Below, in pieces: positions 20,070-30,484 of a DNA stretch of 64,000 bases. Source of the stretch: an uncultured beta proteobacterium (lineage in GTDB: Bacteria; Pseudomonadota; Gammaproteobacteria; Burkholderiales; Burkholderiaceae_C). The DNA lies in NCBI GenBank assembly GCA_903897925.1, contig CAIUDG010000079.1, positions 1 through 64,000 on the forward strand. Reading direction: 5' to 3'. The position numbers and the translations under genes are program-made. Position 1 is the stretch's first letter. Each line of letters begins with the position of its first letter. Below the pieces are notes generated by a model, which saw only the letters and a list, made by a program, of their open reading frames with translations, was not told the origin of the DNA and did no database searches.

Positions 20070-20606
20070 TCAGGCCAGCGATTTGTTGTAGTTGTTGATA
20101 CCGTCAACAATTTCCTGACGCGCCGCTTCCGGGCCTTCCCAACCCAGAATTTTCACCCACTTGCCTTCTTCCAGATCCTTGTAGTGCTCGAAGAAATGGG
20201 CAATCGTCTTCAGGCGCAGGGGCTGCAGGTCTTCCGGCTTTTCCCAACGGCTGTACAGCGACAAAATCTTGTTGACAGGCACGGCCAGGACTTTTCCGTC
20301 CATGCCGGCTTCGTCTTCCATCTTCAGGATACCGATGGCACGGCAGGTCACCACCACGCCCGGAATCAGCGGCACCGGCGTAATCACCAGCACATCCACC
20401 GGATCGCCGTCACCGGAAATCGTCTTCGGCACATAGCCATAGTTGGTCGGATAGTGCATCGCTGTGCTCATGAAGCGATCCACAAAAATAGCGCCCGAAG
20501 CCTTGTCCACTTCGTACTTCACCGGGTCCGCATTCATCGGGATTTCGATGATGACATTGAACGCGTCGGGAACATTTTTGCCAGGGCTAACGTTGTCTAG
20601 AGACAT
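20070..20606 (-). CDS. ppa: Inorganic pyrophosphatase, soluble family I
   Basis: Ppa hydrolyses pyrophosphate to drive biosynthetic reactions. The 178-residue length is standard. The signature DGDPVDVLV (about residues 67-75) supplies the metal-binding aspartates, and [19 protein letters not shown] precedes it. It is divergent from the membrane H+-pyrophosphatase gene across 314 bp, so two enzymes for the same substrate share one control region. Confidence 0.98.
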   Translation of the reverse strand: MSLDNVSPGKNVPDAFNVIIEIPMNADPVKYEVDKASGAIFVDRFMSTAMHYPTNYGYVPKTISGDGDPVDVLVITPVPLIPGVVVTCRAIGILKMEDEAGMDGKVLAVPVNKILSLYSRWEKPEDLQPLRLKTIAHFFEHYKDLEEGKWVKILGWEGPEAARQEIVDGINNYNKSLA

Positions 20607-20920
20607 GAATCAAATCTTTCCAGTGAAAAAATCAATATAGGAACGGGTCACCCTTGATTCTGCCGCACTTCCCTTACGCAAGACTTCCAGCACAAAGCGC
20701 GCCCAATGCTTTGCTAAAGATCAACAAAAATCGGGATAAACCCTGCTTTTTCCACCAAGGCCCCAAGCCGGACTTAGCGCTGACATTTTTTCACGTTACA
20801 TTCCGCCCGTTGGCCAATCTTCTCCAAAGGCACCTTTGCGGTGCGGAGCAATGAGGAAGCAACGCAGCGGGACAGCGCTTGCGTTGCCCCTTTTTTGCGA
20901 AACAACAAGGAGAACTTCTT
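20607..20920. other. Divergent control region between ppa and hppA
   Basis: This 314-bp stretch holds no convincing gene. It must contain the promoters of the leftward ppa and rightward hppA genes. The only clear element is AAGGAG about 10 bases before the hppA ATG. I could not assign -35/-10 boxes with confidence. Confidence 0.5.
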
Positions 20921-22984
20921 ATGACGGGCAACTCGGCGCTGGTACTGGCGCTCGTATGCAGCTTGATTGCCGTGGCTTACGGCATTTGGGCACGCAGTTG
21001 GATTCTTTCCCAAGATGCAGGCAATGCACGAATGCAGGAAATTGCTGCCGCCATTCAAACCGGCGCAGCGGCTTACCTGGCACGGCAATACAAAACCATC
21101 GCTGTCGTTGGCGTGGTACTGGCGATTTTGATCGCCTTGTTCCTGGACGGTCTTAGCGCGGTCGGCTTCGTCGTCGGCGCGGTGCTGTCCGGTGCCTGCG
21201 GCTTTATCGGCATGAACGTCTCGGTGCGCGCCAACGTGCGTACCGCCCAGGCTGCCACCAAAGGCATTGGCCCGGCGCTGGACGTGGCCTTCCGGGGCGG
21301 CGCCATCACCGGCATGCTGGTGGTCGGACTCGGCCTGCTTGGCGTCACCGCCTTTTACTGGTTCCTGGTCCCGGACGGTCTGGCCACTCCGGCCAAACTC
21401 AATCCGCTGATCGGCTTTGCTTTCGGCTCCTCGCTGATTTCCATCTTTGCGCGCGTGGGCGGCGGCATCTTCACCAAGGGCGCTGACGTTGGCGCCGACT
21501 TGGTTGGCAAGGTCGAAGCCGGCATCCCGGAAGACGATCCACGCAACCCGGCCGTGATCGCCGATAACGTTGGTGACAACGTGGGCGACTGCGCCGGTAT
21601 GGCTGCCGACCTGTTTGAGACCTACGCCGTGACGCTGATTGCGACCATGGTGCTGGGCGTGCTCTTGCTCGGCGCCAGCAGCGCCAATGCGGTGCTGTAC
21701 CCGCTCAGCCTGGGCGCGGTTTCCATCGTTGCTTCCATCATCGGGTGCTTCTTTGTCAAGGCCTCGCCGGGCATGAAAAATGTGATGCCGGCGTTGTACA
21801 AAGGTCTGGCGGTGGCAGGTGGTCTGTCGCTGGTGGCGTTTTACTTCGTCACACAAAGCCTGTTCCCAACCGCCATCACGCTCGCCGACGGACACGTTAT
21901 CGGTGCCGGCAGCCTGTTCACGTCCTGCGCCGTCGGCCTGATCCTGACTGGTGCGCTGGTCTGGGTCACCGAGTACTACACCGGCACCCAGTACGCTCCG
22001 GTGCGCCACATTGCGCAAGCATCGACCACCGGCCACGGCACCAACATCATTGCCGGTCTGGGTGTGTCCATGCGCTCCACCGCCTGGCCGGTGATTTTTG
22101 TCTGCATCGCGATCTACACCGCCTTTGCGCAAGCCGGCCTGTACGGCATTGCCATCGCCGCCACCTCCATGCTGAGCATGGCCGGCATCGTGGTGGCGCT
22201 GGACGCCTACGGCCCGATCACCGACAACGCCGGTGGTATTGCCGAAATGGCCGAATTGCCAGCCAGCGTGCGTGACATCACCGACCCGCTGGATGCCGTG
22301 GGCAACACCACCAAGGCCGTGACCAAAGGTTATGCCATCGGCTCTGCCGGTCTGGCTGCGCTGGTGCTGTTTGCCGACTACACCCACAAGCTGGAAAGCT
22401 ATGGACAGCACATCACCTTCGATCTGAGCAATCCGATGGTCATCATCGGCCTGTTCATTGGCGGCCTGATTCCCTACCTGTTCGGCGCCATGGCAATGGA
22501 AGCTGTCGGCCGTGCTGCTGGCGCGGTGGTGGTGGAAGTGCGACGCCAGTTCAGCACCATCAAGGGCATCATGGACGGCAGCGGCAAACCGGAGTACGAC
22601 ACTGCGGTGGACATGCTGACCAGCGCTGCCATCAAGGAAATGATGATCCCCAGCCTGCTGCCCGTGGTGGTGCCGATTATTGTCGGCCTGGCACTCGGCC
22701 CTGCCGCCCTGGGCGGACTGCTGATGGGCACCATCGTGACCGGTCTGTTCGTGGCAATCTCCATGTGTACCGGCGGCGGCGCCTGGGACAACGCCAAGAA
22801 ATACATCGAAGACGGCAACTTTGGCGGCAAGGGTTCTGAAACCCACAAGGCGGCAGTGACCGGTGACACCGTCGGCGACCCCTATAAGGACACCGCCGGT
22901 CCGGCCATCAACCCGCTCATCAAGATCATCAACATCGTGGCGCTGCTGATTGTGCCGCTGATGATGAAACTGCACGGCGGTTAA
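20921..22984 (+). CDS. hppA: K+-independent H+-translocating membrane pyrophosphatase
   Basis: This 687-residue, multi-spanning enzyme couples pyrophosphate hydrolysis to proton pumping across the inner membrane. The catalytic loops are clear: [23 protein letters not shown], then [19 protein letters not shown], and the C-terminal [21 protein letters not shown]. The sequence [10 protein letters not shown] carries Lys where K+-dependent enzymes have Ala, so it should be K+-independent. The ATG at 20921, with AAGGAG upstream, is preferred over the earlier in-frame start at 20879. Two tandem terminators follow. Confidence 0.97.
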   Translation: MTGNSALVLALVCSLIAVAYGIWARSWILSQDAGNARMQEIAAAIQTGAAAYLARQYKTIAVVGVVLAILIALFLDGLSAVGFVVGAVLSGACGFIGMNVSVRANVRTAQAATKGIGPALDVAFRGGAITGMLVVGLGLLGVTAFYWFLVPDGLATPAKLNPLIGFAFGSSLISIFARVGGGIFTKGADVGADLVGKVEAGIPEDDPRNPAVIADNVGDNVGDCAGMAADLFETYAVTLIATMVLGVLLLGASSANAVLYPLSLGAVSIVASIIGCFFVKASPGMKNVMPALYKGLAVAGGLSLVAFYFVTQSLFPTAITLADGHVIGAGSLFTSCAVGLILTGALVWVTEYYTGTQYAPVRHIAQASTTGHGTNIIAGLGVSMRSTAWPVIFVCIAIYTAFAQAGLYGIAIAATSMLSMAGIVVALDAYGPITDNAGGIAEMAELPASVRDITDPLDAVGNTTKAVTKGYAIGSAGLAALVLFADYTHKLESYGQHITFDLSNPMVIIGLFIGGLIPYLFGAMAMEAVGRAAGAVVVEVRRQFSTIKGIMDGSGKPEYDTAVDMLTSAAIKEMMIPSLLPVVVPIIVGLALGPAALGGLLMGTIVTGLFVAISMCTGGGAWDNAKKYIEDGNFGGKGSETHKAAVTGDTVGDPYKDTAGPAINPLIKIINIVALLIVPLMMKLHGG

Positions 22985-22999
22985 TTCTTCACACCTAGG

Positions 23000-23023
23000 A
23001 AAAGCCCGCTGACGTGGGCTTTT
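23000..23023 (+). terminator. First terminator after hppA
   Basis: AAAAGCCC (23000-23007) pairs with GGGCTTTT (23016-23023). It lies 15 bp past the hppA stop and directly before a second hairpin. Confidence 0.7.
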
Positions 23024-23032
23024 ACCAGGCAC

Positions 23033-23054
23033 AGCCCGCTTCGGCGGGCTTTTT
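23033..23054 (+). terminator. Second terminator after hppA, UUCG loop
   Basis: AGCCCGC (23033-23039), loop TTCG, GCGGGCT (23044-23050), then TTTT. The GC-rich stem with a stable UUCG tetraloop is a textbook intrinsic terminator. Confidence 0.9.
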
Positions 23055-23150
23055 CATGCCTGCTACAAGGCGCGCTGTAAAGTTGTTGTAATAAAGTCGC
23101 GGCCTGATCGACTAGGATGTGAGCCAACAAGAAAAAATCTGAAGCCCGCC

Positions 23151-23789
23151 GTGAAAATACTCGTTGTCGATGACCATGCCCTGGTTCGTGAGGGCCTGCG
23201 CCAGGTGCTCAAAGGACTGGACGAACAGATTGAAGTGCTGCAAGCCGGCACCTGCGAGCAGGCGTTTGCGCACGCCCGCAACCACAGTGACATCGATCTG
23301 GTCCTGCTCGACTACCACTTGCCCGACCAAAACGGTCTGGATGCGCTGGCGGTGTTTGGCGAACGCCATCCCGAATTGCCGGTGATCCTGCTGTCCGGCT
23401 CGGCCAATATCGAAATCATGCGCCAGGTACTGCAGGCCGGCGCCGCCGGCTTCGTTACCAAGTCCAGTCTCAGCGATGAACTGCTGCAGGCGGTGCGCAG
23501 CGTGCTCAATGGGGACGTCCATCTGCCACAGGAACTCCAGCAGGCCAGCGCCACACCCGGCGACGGCAGCCAGGGTCCGCGCACTGCGCTGACGCAGCGC
23601 CAGGAGCTGGTGCTCAAATGCCTGCTCGACGGCAAATCCAACCGCGACATTGCCGAGCAACTGTTTCTGTCGGAAGAAACCGTCAAGTCGCATGTGGCTG
23701 CCATCCTGCGCCACTTTGACGTACAAAACCGAACCCAGGCCGTGGTCGCGGCGGCACGCATCGGCTACCGCCCGCTGACCGCCAAGTAG
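23151..23789 (+). CDS. Response regulator, NarL/LuxR (FixJ) type
   Basis: This 212-residue regulator has an N-terminal receiver domain (KILVVDDHALVREGLRQVL; phospho-acceptor Asp in LVLLDYHLPDQNGLDAL) and a C-terminal LuxR helix-turn-helix (TQRQELVLKCLLDGKSNRDIAEQLFLSEETVKSHVAAILRHF). The start is GTG 23151. No sensor kinase gene is adjacent, so it is an orphan. It lies 53 bp before moaA but nothing shows it controls molybdenum cofactor synthesis. Confidence 0.93.
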   Translation: MKILVVDDHALVREGLRQVLKGLDEQIEVLQAGTCEQAFAHARNHSDIDLVLLDYHLPDQNGLDALAVFGERHPELPVILLSGSANIEIMRQVLQAGAAGFVTKSSLSDELLQAVRSVLNGDVHLPQELQQASATPGDGSQGPRTALTQRQELVLKCLLDGKSNRDIAEQLFLSEETVKSHVAAILRHFDVQNRTQAVVAAARIGYRPLTAK

Positions 23790-23842
23790 CCACGCCAGCA
23801 TCGCAGGCATAGCGATGGGCCCGCATGCGTGGACAATAGCGC

Positions 23843-25003
23843 ATGGCTGAAAATTCGCTGAAACGCATCATCCCGCTGGCAGACCAGCGCCCTACCGCAC
23901 TGGCTGTGCCCGCTGCCGCACTGGCGCCGTCCAGCCGCATCCACCCCAGCGGATTGCTAAGCGACACGCGCCAGCGCCCGCTGCGTGACCTGCGCATCAG
24001 CGTGACCGACCGTTGCAACTTCCGCTGCAGCTACTGCATGCCCAAGGAAGTGTTCCACAAGGACTACCCCTACCTGCCGCACGCGGCCCTGCTGTCGTTC
24101 GAAGAAATCACCCGCCTGACGCAGCAATTTGTTGCCCATGGCGTGCAGAAAATCCGCCTGACCGGCGGCGAGCCGCTGCTGCGCCGAAACCTTGAAATCC
24201 TGATCCAACAACTGGCGGCCTTGCGCACCCCCGACGGTCGGCCACTCGACCTGACCCTCACCACCAACGGCGCCCTGCTCGAACGCAAGGCCCAGGCCCT
24301 GAAAGACGCCGGTCTGCGCCGCCTCACCATCAGCCTGGACAGCCTCAGTGACACGGTGTTTCGGGCCATGAACGATGTCGACTTCCCGGTGCAGGAAGTG
24401 CTGGCCGGCATTGCTGCCGCGCAACGCGTGGGCTTTAGCGCCATCAAGATCAATATGGTGGTCAAGCGTGGCGTCAATGACGACCAGATAGTCGCCATGG
24501 CGCGGCATTTTCGCGGCAGTGGCCTGGTGCTGCGCTTTATCGAATACATGGATGTCGGCAGTTCCAATGGCTGGCGCATGGACGACGTGCTGCCCTCGTC
24601 CGAACTGATCGCCCGCCTGCAGGCCGAGATGCCGCTGCTGCGCCTGCCCAGCAACAGCCCGGGTGAAACCGCACAGCGCTGGGGCTATGCCACAGCCGAC
24701 GGCCGGCACGACCCGCAGGCCGGCGAAATCGGCGTTATCAGCAGCGTCACCCAGGCTTTCTGTGGCGACTGCAACCGGGCCCGGCTGTCCACCGAAGGCC
24801 AGCTTTACCTGTGCCTGTTCGCCCAGCAGGGCCACGACCTGCGCAGCTTGCTGCGCGGCGGCGCCAGCGATGCCGACCTGGCTTCAGCGATTGGCCACAT
24901 CTGGGGCGCCCGCGACGACCATTATTCAGAACTGCGCAGCGCCCTGCGCGCGGCCGACGCACCAGCGCGCGCGCGCCCGGAAATGAGCTACATCGGCGGC
25001 TGA
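23843..25003 (+). CDS. moaA: GTP 3',8-cyclase (molybdenum cofactor)
   Basis: MoaA is a radical-SAM enzyme that starts molybdopterin synthesis from GTP. The 386-residue protein has the SAM cluster [10 protein letters not shown] (about residues 57-66), the C-terminal cluster [21 protein letters not shown], and the C-terminal Gly-Gly that MoaA needs (SYIGG). About 40 extra N-terminal residues precede the core, common in this group. It heads moaA-mobA-moeA with a 3-bp gap to mobA. Confidence 0.97.
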   Translation: MAENSLKRIIPLADQRPTALAVPAAALAPSSRIHPSGLLSDTRQRPLRDLRISVTDRCNFRCSYCMPKEVFHKDYPYLPHAALLSFEEITRLTQQFVAHGVQKIRLTGGEPLLRRNLEILIQQLAALRTPDGRPLDLTLTTNGALLERKAQALKDAGLRRLTISLDSLSDTVFRAMNDVDFPVQEVLAGIAAAQRVGFSAIKINMVVKRGVNDDQIVAMARHFRGSGLVLRFIEYMDVGSSNGWRMDDVLPSSELIARLQAEMPLLRLPSNSPGETAQRWGYATADGRHDPQAGEIGVISSVTQAFCGDCNRARLSTEGQLYLCLFAQQGHDLRSLLRGGASDADLASAIGHIWGARDDHYSELRSALRAADAPARARPEMSYIGG

Positions 25004-25006
25004 GGC

Positions 25007-25660
25007 ATGAACACATCTTCCATCCCGGCAAGCCGGGTCTGGGCCGTAGTGCTGGCCGGTGGCCGGGCATCGCGCATGGGTGGTGCCGACAAGGGCCTGC
25101 AGACCTTGCACGGTGCAACACTGGCGGCCATTGCGGTGCGCCGCCTGCGCGAACAACGCGGCGGCAGCCCCGGGCAGATCGCCATCAGCGCCAACCGCAA
25201 CCAGGCCCGCTACGCCGCCTTGCAGGTGCCGGTATGGGGCGACACGGTGCCCGACTTTGCCGGTCCACTGGCCGGCATGCTGAGCGCCTTGCAGCAGTGC
25301 CAGCAGCAGGCCGACTACCTGCTCACCGTGCCCTGTGACTCACCACGCTTTCCCCTGGATCTGCTGCAGCGGCTGGGCCATGCGCTGACCACCGCCCACG
25401 CCGACATCGCCATGGCGCAGGCGCCGGACACGGAAGCCGACGGCACACCAGTGCTGCGACGCCAGCCGGTGTTCTGCCTGCTGCGCAGCCAGCTGGCCGC
25501 AGACCTGGCGGCGTTTCTGCAATCCGGCGGCCGCAAGATTGGCGCCTGGACACAAACCCATGCCACGGTGCTGGTGCCTTTTGACGCTGTTGGCGACGAC
25601 CCGCAGGCCTTCGCCAACGCCAACACCCTGGACGAATTACACCGACTGGAAACCCCATGA
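25007..25660 (+). CDS. mobA: Molybdenum cofactor guanylyltransferase
   Basis: MobA attaches GMP to molybdopterin, making the bis-MGD cofactor used by DMSO-reductase-type enzymes such as nitrate reductase or formate dehydrogenase. The 217-residue protein has the nucleotidyltransferase motif LAGGRASRMGGADKGLQTL (about residues 14-32) and YLLTVPCDSPRFPLDLL. It overlaps moeA by four bases (ATGA). Confidence 0.94.
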   Translation: MNTSSIPASRVWAVVLAGGRASRMGGADKGLQTLHGATLAAIAVRRLREQRGGSPGQIAISANRNQARYAALQVPVWGDTVPDFAGPLAGMLSALQQCQQQADYLLTVPCDSPRFPLDLLQRLGHALTTAHADIAMAQAPDTEADGTPVLRRQPVFCLLRSQLAADLAAFLQSGGRKIGAWTQTHATVLVPFDAVGDDPQAFANANTLDELHRLETP

Positions 25661-26937
25661 AAACCCTGGACCAAGTAGCCGCCCAACTCGAAGGCTATGA
25701 CCCGCAAGCCTTGCGCGCAGACACGGCCCTGGCCTTCCTGCAAGCCCTGGTCAGTCCGGTGCGCGATTGCGAGACCGTGCCGCTGCGGGAAGCCCTGGGC
25801 CGGGTGCTGGCATACGACCTGATTTCGCCGATCGATGTGCCGGCCCATGACAACTCGGCAATGGACGGCTATGCCTTCGATGGCGCGCTGCTGGAAAACC
25901 GCAGCGCCAGCCTGCGCTTGCGGGTCGTCGCCACAGCGCTGGCCGGCTCGGCCTGGCACGGGCAGCTCGGCCCAGAAGACTGCGTCCGGATCATGACCGG
26001 TGCCGTCATGCCGACCGGACTCGATACCGTGGTGCCGCAGGAAATGGTGCAGGCCGAAGGCGAATACATCACCCTGTCGCCGACTGCGCTGCGGCGTGGC
26101 GACAACCGCCGCTTCCAGGGCGAAGACCTGCGCCGCGATACGCCAGCACTGCTGGCCGGCGCACGCATCGGCCCCGCCGCCCTGGGCCTGCTGGCAAGTC
26201 TGGGCCTGCCCAGCGTCAGCGTGCGACGCAAATTGCGCGTGGCCTTCTTTTCCACCGGCGACGAAATTCTCAGCCTGGGCGAAGCAGCGCGCGAAGGCGC
26301 GGTCTACGACAGCAACCGCTACACCCTGCTTGGGTTGCTCACGCGTCTGGGCGTGGAACTGCTGGACATGGGCGTCGTAGCCGACGACCCACAGGCACTG
26401 GAAGCCGCGTTTCAGGCGGCGGCGCAGCAAGCCGACGCCGTCATCACCAGCGGCGGTGTCAGCGTTGGCGAAGCCGACCACACCAAAGCCACCATGCGCA
26501 AAATGGCCGGCGGATCGTCCGGCATCGCATTCTGGAAAATTGCCATGCGCCCGGGGCGTCCAATGGCCGTCGGACGCCTGGGCAATGCAGTGTTGTTTGG
26601 CCTGCCCGGCAACCCGGTGGCGGTGATGGTCACCTTCCTGGCCTTTGTCCGCCCGGCGCTGCTGCAAATGATGGGCTGCAGCCGCTGTGCCACGCCGCTG
26701 CTCAAGGCGCGCAGCGTGCAGGCGATCCGCAAAAAGCCCGGGCGCACCGAATACCAGCGCGCCATCGTTGACAGCGCGCCGGACGGCAGCTTGCAGGTGC
26801 GCATTACCGGGCAGCAGGGCTCGGGCGTGCTGAGCTCCATGGTGCAGGCCAATGGCCTGCTGGTACTGCGCCACGACCAGGGCGACATTGCCGCTGGCGC
26901 CGAGGTCGATGTGCAGATGTTTGAAGGTGTGATTTAG
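25657..26937 (+). CDS. moeA: Molybdopterin molybdenumtransferase
   Basis: MoeA inserts molybdate into adenylated molybdopterin. The 426-residue protein shows all domains: [33 protein letters not shown] at the N-terminus, the MoCF_biosynth core with STGDEIL, YDSNRY and [15 protein letters not shown], and the C-terminal domain IV after [13 protein letters not shown]. The stop overlaps the stop of the convergent rnhA gene by four bases, leaving no room for a terminator between them. Confidence 0.96.
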   Translation: MKTLDQVAAQLEGYDPQALRADTALAFLQALVSPVRDCETVPLREALGRVLAYDLISPIDVPAHDNSAMDGYAFDGALLENRSASLRLRVVATALAGSAWHGQLGPEDCVRIMTGAVMPTGLDTVVPQEMVQAEGEYITLSPTALRRGDNRRFQGEDLRRDTPALLAGARIGPAALGLLASLGLPSVSVRRKLRVAFFSTGDEILSLGEAAREGAVYDSNRYTLLGLLTRLGVELLDMGVVADDPQALEAAFQAAAQQADAVITSGGVSVGEADHTKATMRKMAGGSSGIAFWKIAMRPGRPMAVGRLGNAVLFGLPGNPVAVMVTFLAFVRPALLQMMGCSRCATPLLKARSVQAIRKKPGRTEYQRAIVDSAPDGSLQVRITGQQGSGVLSSMVQANGLLVLRHDQGDIAAGAEVDVQMFEGVI

Positions 26938-27392
26938 CCGCGCCGCGCCGCGGTCACCATTTCGACGCCACGATTGGCCAGCCCGTCGGCACGCTCGTTC
27001 CCAGGGTCGCCGGCGTGGCCTTTCACCCAGCACCAGGTAATGCGGTGGCCGGAGGTGGCCACCAGCGCATCCAGTTGCTGCCATAGATCCACATTTTTCA
27101 CCGGCTGTTTGGCCGCCGTCTTCCAGCCTTTGGCCTTCCAGCCGGCCAGCCACTCGGTGATGCCTTTTAAAACATACTGGCTGTCCAGATGCAAGGCCAC
27201 CTCACAGGGCCGCGTGAGTGCGCCCAAAGCCTGAATCACCGCCATCATTTCCATGCGGTTGTTGGTCGTACCCAGCTCGCCGCCACACATCTCTTTTTCG
27301 GTACCGTCCTCCGCGCGCAACAGCACACCCCAGCCACCCGGGCCGGGGTTGCCTTTGCAGGCGCCATCGGTATAAATCACAACCTGCGTCAA
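26934..27392 (-). CDS. rnhA: Ribonuclease HI
   Basis: RNase HI cuts the RNA strand of RNA-DNA hybrids. The 152-residue protein has the catalytic set: Asp in [16 protein letters not shown], Glu in [11 protein letters not shown], Asp in LDSQYVLKG, and Asp in [10 protein letters not shown]. The open frame runs further upstream, but the family start is at TTG 27392 ([12 protein letters not shown]), with GGGAG 8 bp before it. This TTG overlaps the methyltransferase stop as TTGA, so the two genes are coupled. Confidence 0.95.
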   Translation of the reverse strand: MTQVVIYTDGACKGNPGPGGWGVLLRAEDGTEKEMCGGELGTTNNRMEMMAVIQALGALTRPCEVALHLDSQYVLKGITEWLAGWKAKGWKTAAKQPVKNVDLWQQLDALVATSGHRITWCWVKGHAGDPGNERADGLANRGVEMVTAARRG

Positions 27393-28186
27393 TCCTTGTT
27401 CTCCCAAATCGAATAACCACTGCTGTGGTGGGTCAGTGAAACCGACTGGCCGGCCCGCACCGGTTTGGCCTTCCAGGCCGGCCCCAGCAGGCGCATGCCG
27501 CGCACCCGCTTTACCGCCACCATGAAGTAGGCGGCGCCAAAAATCGGCCACCAGCGCGCGCCGACACGGTCCATCCAGTCCAGCCGCTGCATCCAGTGCT
27601 CACTGTGCAGCCCCGGACGGTAACAGCCAAAATCGTGCAGCTCGACCTCAAAGCTCAATAAATGCAACCAATCCCGCAAACGCCAGGAAGCAATGAACTC
27701 GCCACTGTCCGGCAAAAACTGGCGCGCCAGGCCAAAGCGCTGGTAAAGGCGGCTGCGCCGCTGCTGCAAGCCCCACAGGCTGGCCGGATTCAAACCGGCA
27801 ATCACCAGCCGGCCCTCGGGCACCAAGACCCGCTCCACTTCACGCAGTGTGGCATGGGGGTCCTGGCTGAACTCCAGCGTGTGTGGCAGCACCACCAGAT
27901 CAAGACTGCTGGCGGGAAACGGCAAAGCGGAAAAATCGGTGTACAAGGCCAACGCGCGCAGCCCCGGCTGCAAATCGGCATCCGGCGCCAGCGGGTTCAG
28001 TGCCAGCCACTGGTGCGGCATACGATTGCAACGCAAGCCATCCACCGCCGCCAGACCCAGCTGGATCGCGTGGTAACCAAATATATCGGCCACCGCCGCA
28101 TCCAACTGGGCGCTTTCCCACGCCAGCAGGTAGCGCCCGGCGGGTGTCTGAAACCATTCCTGCAAACCTATAATCGACGCGCTCAT
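27389..28186 (-). CDS. Class I SAM-dependent methyltransferase (type 11-like)
   Basis: This 265-residue protein resembles the Methyltransf_11-type proteins found beside rnhA and gloB in Burkholderiales. Recognisable parts are [17 protein letters not shown] at the start, [40 protein letters not shown], and a C-terminal YFMVAVKRV strand. No clear GxGxG SAM motif is present, so activity is uncertain. The ATG at 28186 is chosen over 28219 because it begins the conserved region. Its start codon shares two bases with the divergent gloB start. It ends overlapping the rnhA start. Confidence 0.8.
   Translation of the reverse strand: MSASIIGLQEWFQTPAGRYLLAWESAQLDAAVADIFGYHAIQLGLAAVDGLRCNRMPHQWLALNPLAPDADLQPGLRALALYTDFSALPFPASSLDLVVLPHTLEFSQDPHATLREVERVLVPEGRLVIAGLNPASLWGLQQRRSRLYQRFGLARQFLPDSGEFIASWRLRDWLHLLSFEVELHDFGCYRPGLHSEHWMQRLDWMDRVGARWWPIFGAAYFMVAVKRVRGMRLLGPAWKAKPVRAGQSVSLTHHSSGYSIWENKD
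28169..28174 (+). promoter_or_regulatory. Consensus -10 box immediately before gloB
   Basis: A perfect TATAAT lies 10 bases before the gloB ATG (28185). A start 6-7 bases downstream would fall at about 28181, giving a transcript with a leader of four bases or none. The -35 region at the right distance is weak. The box sits inside the coding sequence of the divergent methyltransferase. Confidence 0.5.
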
Positions 28187-28955
28187 GAAGTTAATACCGC
28201 TGCCCGCATTGAATGACAACTACATCTGGATGCTGCACGATGGGCAGCAGGCTATGGTGGTTGACCCTGGTGATGCCCAGCCGGTGCTGGCGGCCCTGCA
28301 ACGCGAAGGCCTGCAACTGCAGAGCATTTTAGTCACGCATCACCATGGCGACCACACCGCCGGTATCGAACCCCTGCGTAAAGCTACCGCAGCACCGGTG
28401 TATGGCCCCGCCACCGAAGCCATTCCTGGCCCGCTGACGGGCTTGGCAGACGGCGACCAGGTAAGCCTGCTCGGAGTGGTCTTTAGCGTTCTGCTGCTGC
28501 CCGGACATACCGCCGGTCACATCGCTTTTTATGCCGACGACATCGATGGTGCGCCGCTGCTGTTTTGCGGCGACACGCTGTTCAGTGGCGGCTGCGGGCG
28601 GCTGTTTGAAGGCACGCCAGCGCAAATGCTGGCCTCGCTTGACCGGCTGGCGGCGCTACCCGCCGCAACGCGGGTATGCTGCACCCACGAATACACCTTG
28701 AGCAATCTGAAATTTGCCCTGGAAATCGAGCCCGACAACGCCGCCTTGCGGCAGTACCATGCACGTTGCCTGGAGCTGCGTGCACGCGGCCTGCCGACAC
28801 TGCCCGCAGCGCTCGGCCTGGAACTGCAAATCAATCCGTTTTTGCGCAGCCGCGTCCCTGCAGTGATTGCCGCGGCACAGCGCCATGATGCGACTTTGAC
28901 AAATCAATCCGGCGCATTTGCCTGTTTGCGCCAATGGAAGAATGGTTACCAATGA
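28185..28955 (+). CDS. gloB: Hydroxyacylglutathione hydrolase (glyoxalase II)
   Basis: GloB hydrolyses S-lactoylglutathione, the second step of methylglyoxal detoxification. The 256-residue metallo-beta-lactamase-fold protein has THHHGDHTAG (metal site), LLPGHTAGHIAFY, CGDTLFSGGCGRLFEG, CCTHEYT with LSNLKFA, and the C-terminal HAGH domain. The N-terminus [17 protein letters not shown] is the typical start. It overlaps mltD by four bases. Confidence 0.96.
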   Translation: MKLIPLPALNDNYIWMLHDGQQAMVVDPGDAQPVLAALQREGLQLQSILVTHHHGDHTAGIEPLRKATAAPVYGPATEAIPGPLTGLADGDQVSLLGVVFSVLLLPGHTAGHIAFYADDIDGAPLLFCGDTLFSGGCGRLFEGTPAQMLASLDRLAALPAATRVCCTHEYTLSNLKFALEIEPDNAALRQYHARCLELRARGLPTLPAALGLELQINPFLRSRVPAVIAAAQRHDATLTNQSGAFACLRQWKNGYQ

Positions 28956-30484
28956 ATTTTCTCAAGATCGCAGCCGTGCTCTGCCTGCTCTGGCTGAGCG
29001 GCTGCGCCAATGTGCCGCCGGGCCCGGCACAAGCCATCGACAGTGACGAAAACGCACTGCAGCTGGCGCCCAGCCGGGAACTGAAACCGGCAGCCAACAC
29101 CGTGCCAGCAAGCAGTCGCAGCAACCGGTCCGCCGCGGCGCCGACGCCGGCCCTGGTCCGTGCCCCCGACGTTGGTCACTTCGCACTCGACAGCGAACTG
29201 CCCAGCTCACGCGCCATTGCTTCGCTGTCGGCGCCGAAAGACCTGTGGGAACGCATCCGCCGCGGCTATGCCATGCCGGACCTGGACAACGACCTGGTGC
29301 ACGACCGCGAACAGTGGTACGCCGCGCGCCCGGATTACATCCTGCGCATGACCGAACGCTCGCGCAAGTACCTGTTCCACATCGTCGAAGAACTCGAATT
29401 GCGCGGCATGCCAACCGAACTGGCCTTGCTGCCCTTTGTCGAAAGTGCCTTCAACCCACAGGCCGTGTCGGTGGCCAAGGCCGCAGGCATGTGGCAATTC
29501 ATGCCCGCTACCGGCCGCACCTACGAACTCAAACAAAATGTATTCCGCGACGACCGGCGCGACGTGCTGGCCTCGACACGGGCCGCACTGGGCTATCTGC
29601 AACGGCTCTATGCCATGTTCGGCGACTGGCAGCTGGCACTGGCGGCCTACAACTGGGGCGAAGGCAGCGTTGGCAAGGCCATTGCAAAGAACCAGCGCAG
29701 CGGACTCAACACTGGCTACCTGGACCTGAGCATGCCGATGGAAACGCGCCTGTATGTGCCCAAGCTGCAGGCCATAAAAAACATCGTGTCCGACCCGGAG
29801 CGCTTCAACTCCAGCCTGCCGCTGATAGAAAACCACCCTTACTTCCAGAGCGTCACCATCCGGCGCGACATCGACGTGTCGCTGGCCGCGAAGCTGGCCG
29901 AAGTCAGCCTGGACGACTTCAAAGCCTTGAACCCCTCGGTCAACAAACCGGTGATTCTGGCCGCTGGCACCTCACAAATTTTGCTGCCCTGGGACAACGC
30001 CGAAACATTTCAAAGCAATCTGGAATCCTACGCCGGCGGTCGCCTGGCCAGCTGGACGGTGTGGGTGGCGCCAAGCACCATGCGTGCCGCCGATGCAGCC
30101 AAGAAAGTGGGCATGGGCGAAGCCGAATTCCGCAGCATCAACAATATTCCGCCGCGCATGCTGATTCGGCCCGGCTCGGCGCTGTTGGTACCGCGCTCTG
30201 CGCACACCGAACAGGACGTGACCAGCAAGGTGGCCGACAACGGTCAGGTGTCGCTGGCGCCAGAAATTGTGCTGCGCAAAACCCTGGTGCGCGCTGGCAA
30301 GGGCGCCACGGTGGCGAACATTGCACAGAAGTACAAAGTCTCGGTGGCCAACGTCGCCCAATGGAACAATGTGCGCCCGAACGCCAGCTTCAAGCCGAAG
30401 CAGCAGGTGGTGCTGTTCCTGCCACAGGCGCCAGTGCGGGCGCGCCCGGCTGCGGCAACGCGCAAGCGCGCCAAGAAGCGCTGA
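28952..30484 (+). CDS. mltD: Membrane-bound lytic murein transglycosylase D
   Basis: MltD is an outer-membrane lipoprotein that cleaves peptidoglycan glycan strands to 1,6-anhydro ends. The 510-residue protein begins with a lipoprotein signal (LLWLSGC, Cys about residue 17). The SLT domain has its catalytic Glu in VESAFNPQAVSVAKAAGMWQF and the block LALAAYNWGEGSVGKAI. LysM-type repeats follow near the C-terminus (VRAGKGATVANIAQKYKVSVANVAQWN), then a basic tail. ATG 28952 overlaps the gloB stop (ATGA). It converges without a gap on the MAPEG gene. Confidence 0.94.
   Translation: MNFLKIAAVLCLLWLSGCANVPPGPAQAIDSDENALQLAPSRELKPAANTVPASSRSNRSAAAPTPALVRAPDVGHFALDSELPSSRAIASLSAPKDLWERIRRGYAMPDLDNDLVHDREQWYAARPDYILRMTERSRKYLFHIVEELELRGMPTELALLPFVESAFNPQAVSVAKAAGMWQFMPATGRTYELKQNVFRDDRRDVLASTRAALGYLQRLYAMFGDWQLALAAYNWGEGSVGKAIAKNQRSGLNTGYLDLSMPMETRLYVPKLQAIKNIVSDPERFNSSLPLIENHPYFQSVTIRRDIDVSLAAKLAEVSLDDFKALNPSVNKPVILAAGTSQILLPWDNAETFQSNLESYAGGRLASWTVWVAPSTMRAADAAKKVGMGEAEFRSINNIPPRMLIRPGSALLVPRSAHTEQDVTSKVADNGQVSLAPEIVLRKTLVRAGKGATVANIAQKYKVSVANVAQWNNVRPNASFKPKQQVVLFLPQAPVRARPAAATRKRAKKR

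Noticed and set aside
20774-23032. 752-codon open frame antisense to hppA
   Set aside because: It lies fully over a certain gene, is rich in His, Gln, Gly and Asp typical of reversed GC-rich coding DNA, and shows no motif.
25315-27153. 612-codon open frame antisense to mobA and moeA
   Set aside because: Opposes two clear molybdenum cofactor genes; a GC-codon artefact.
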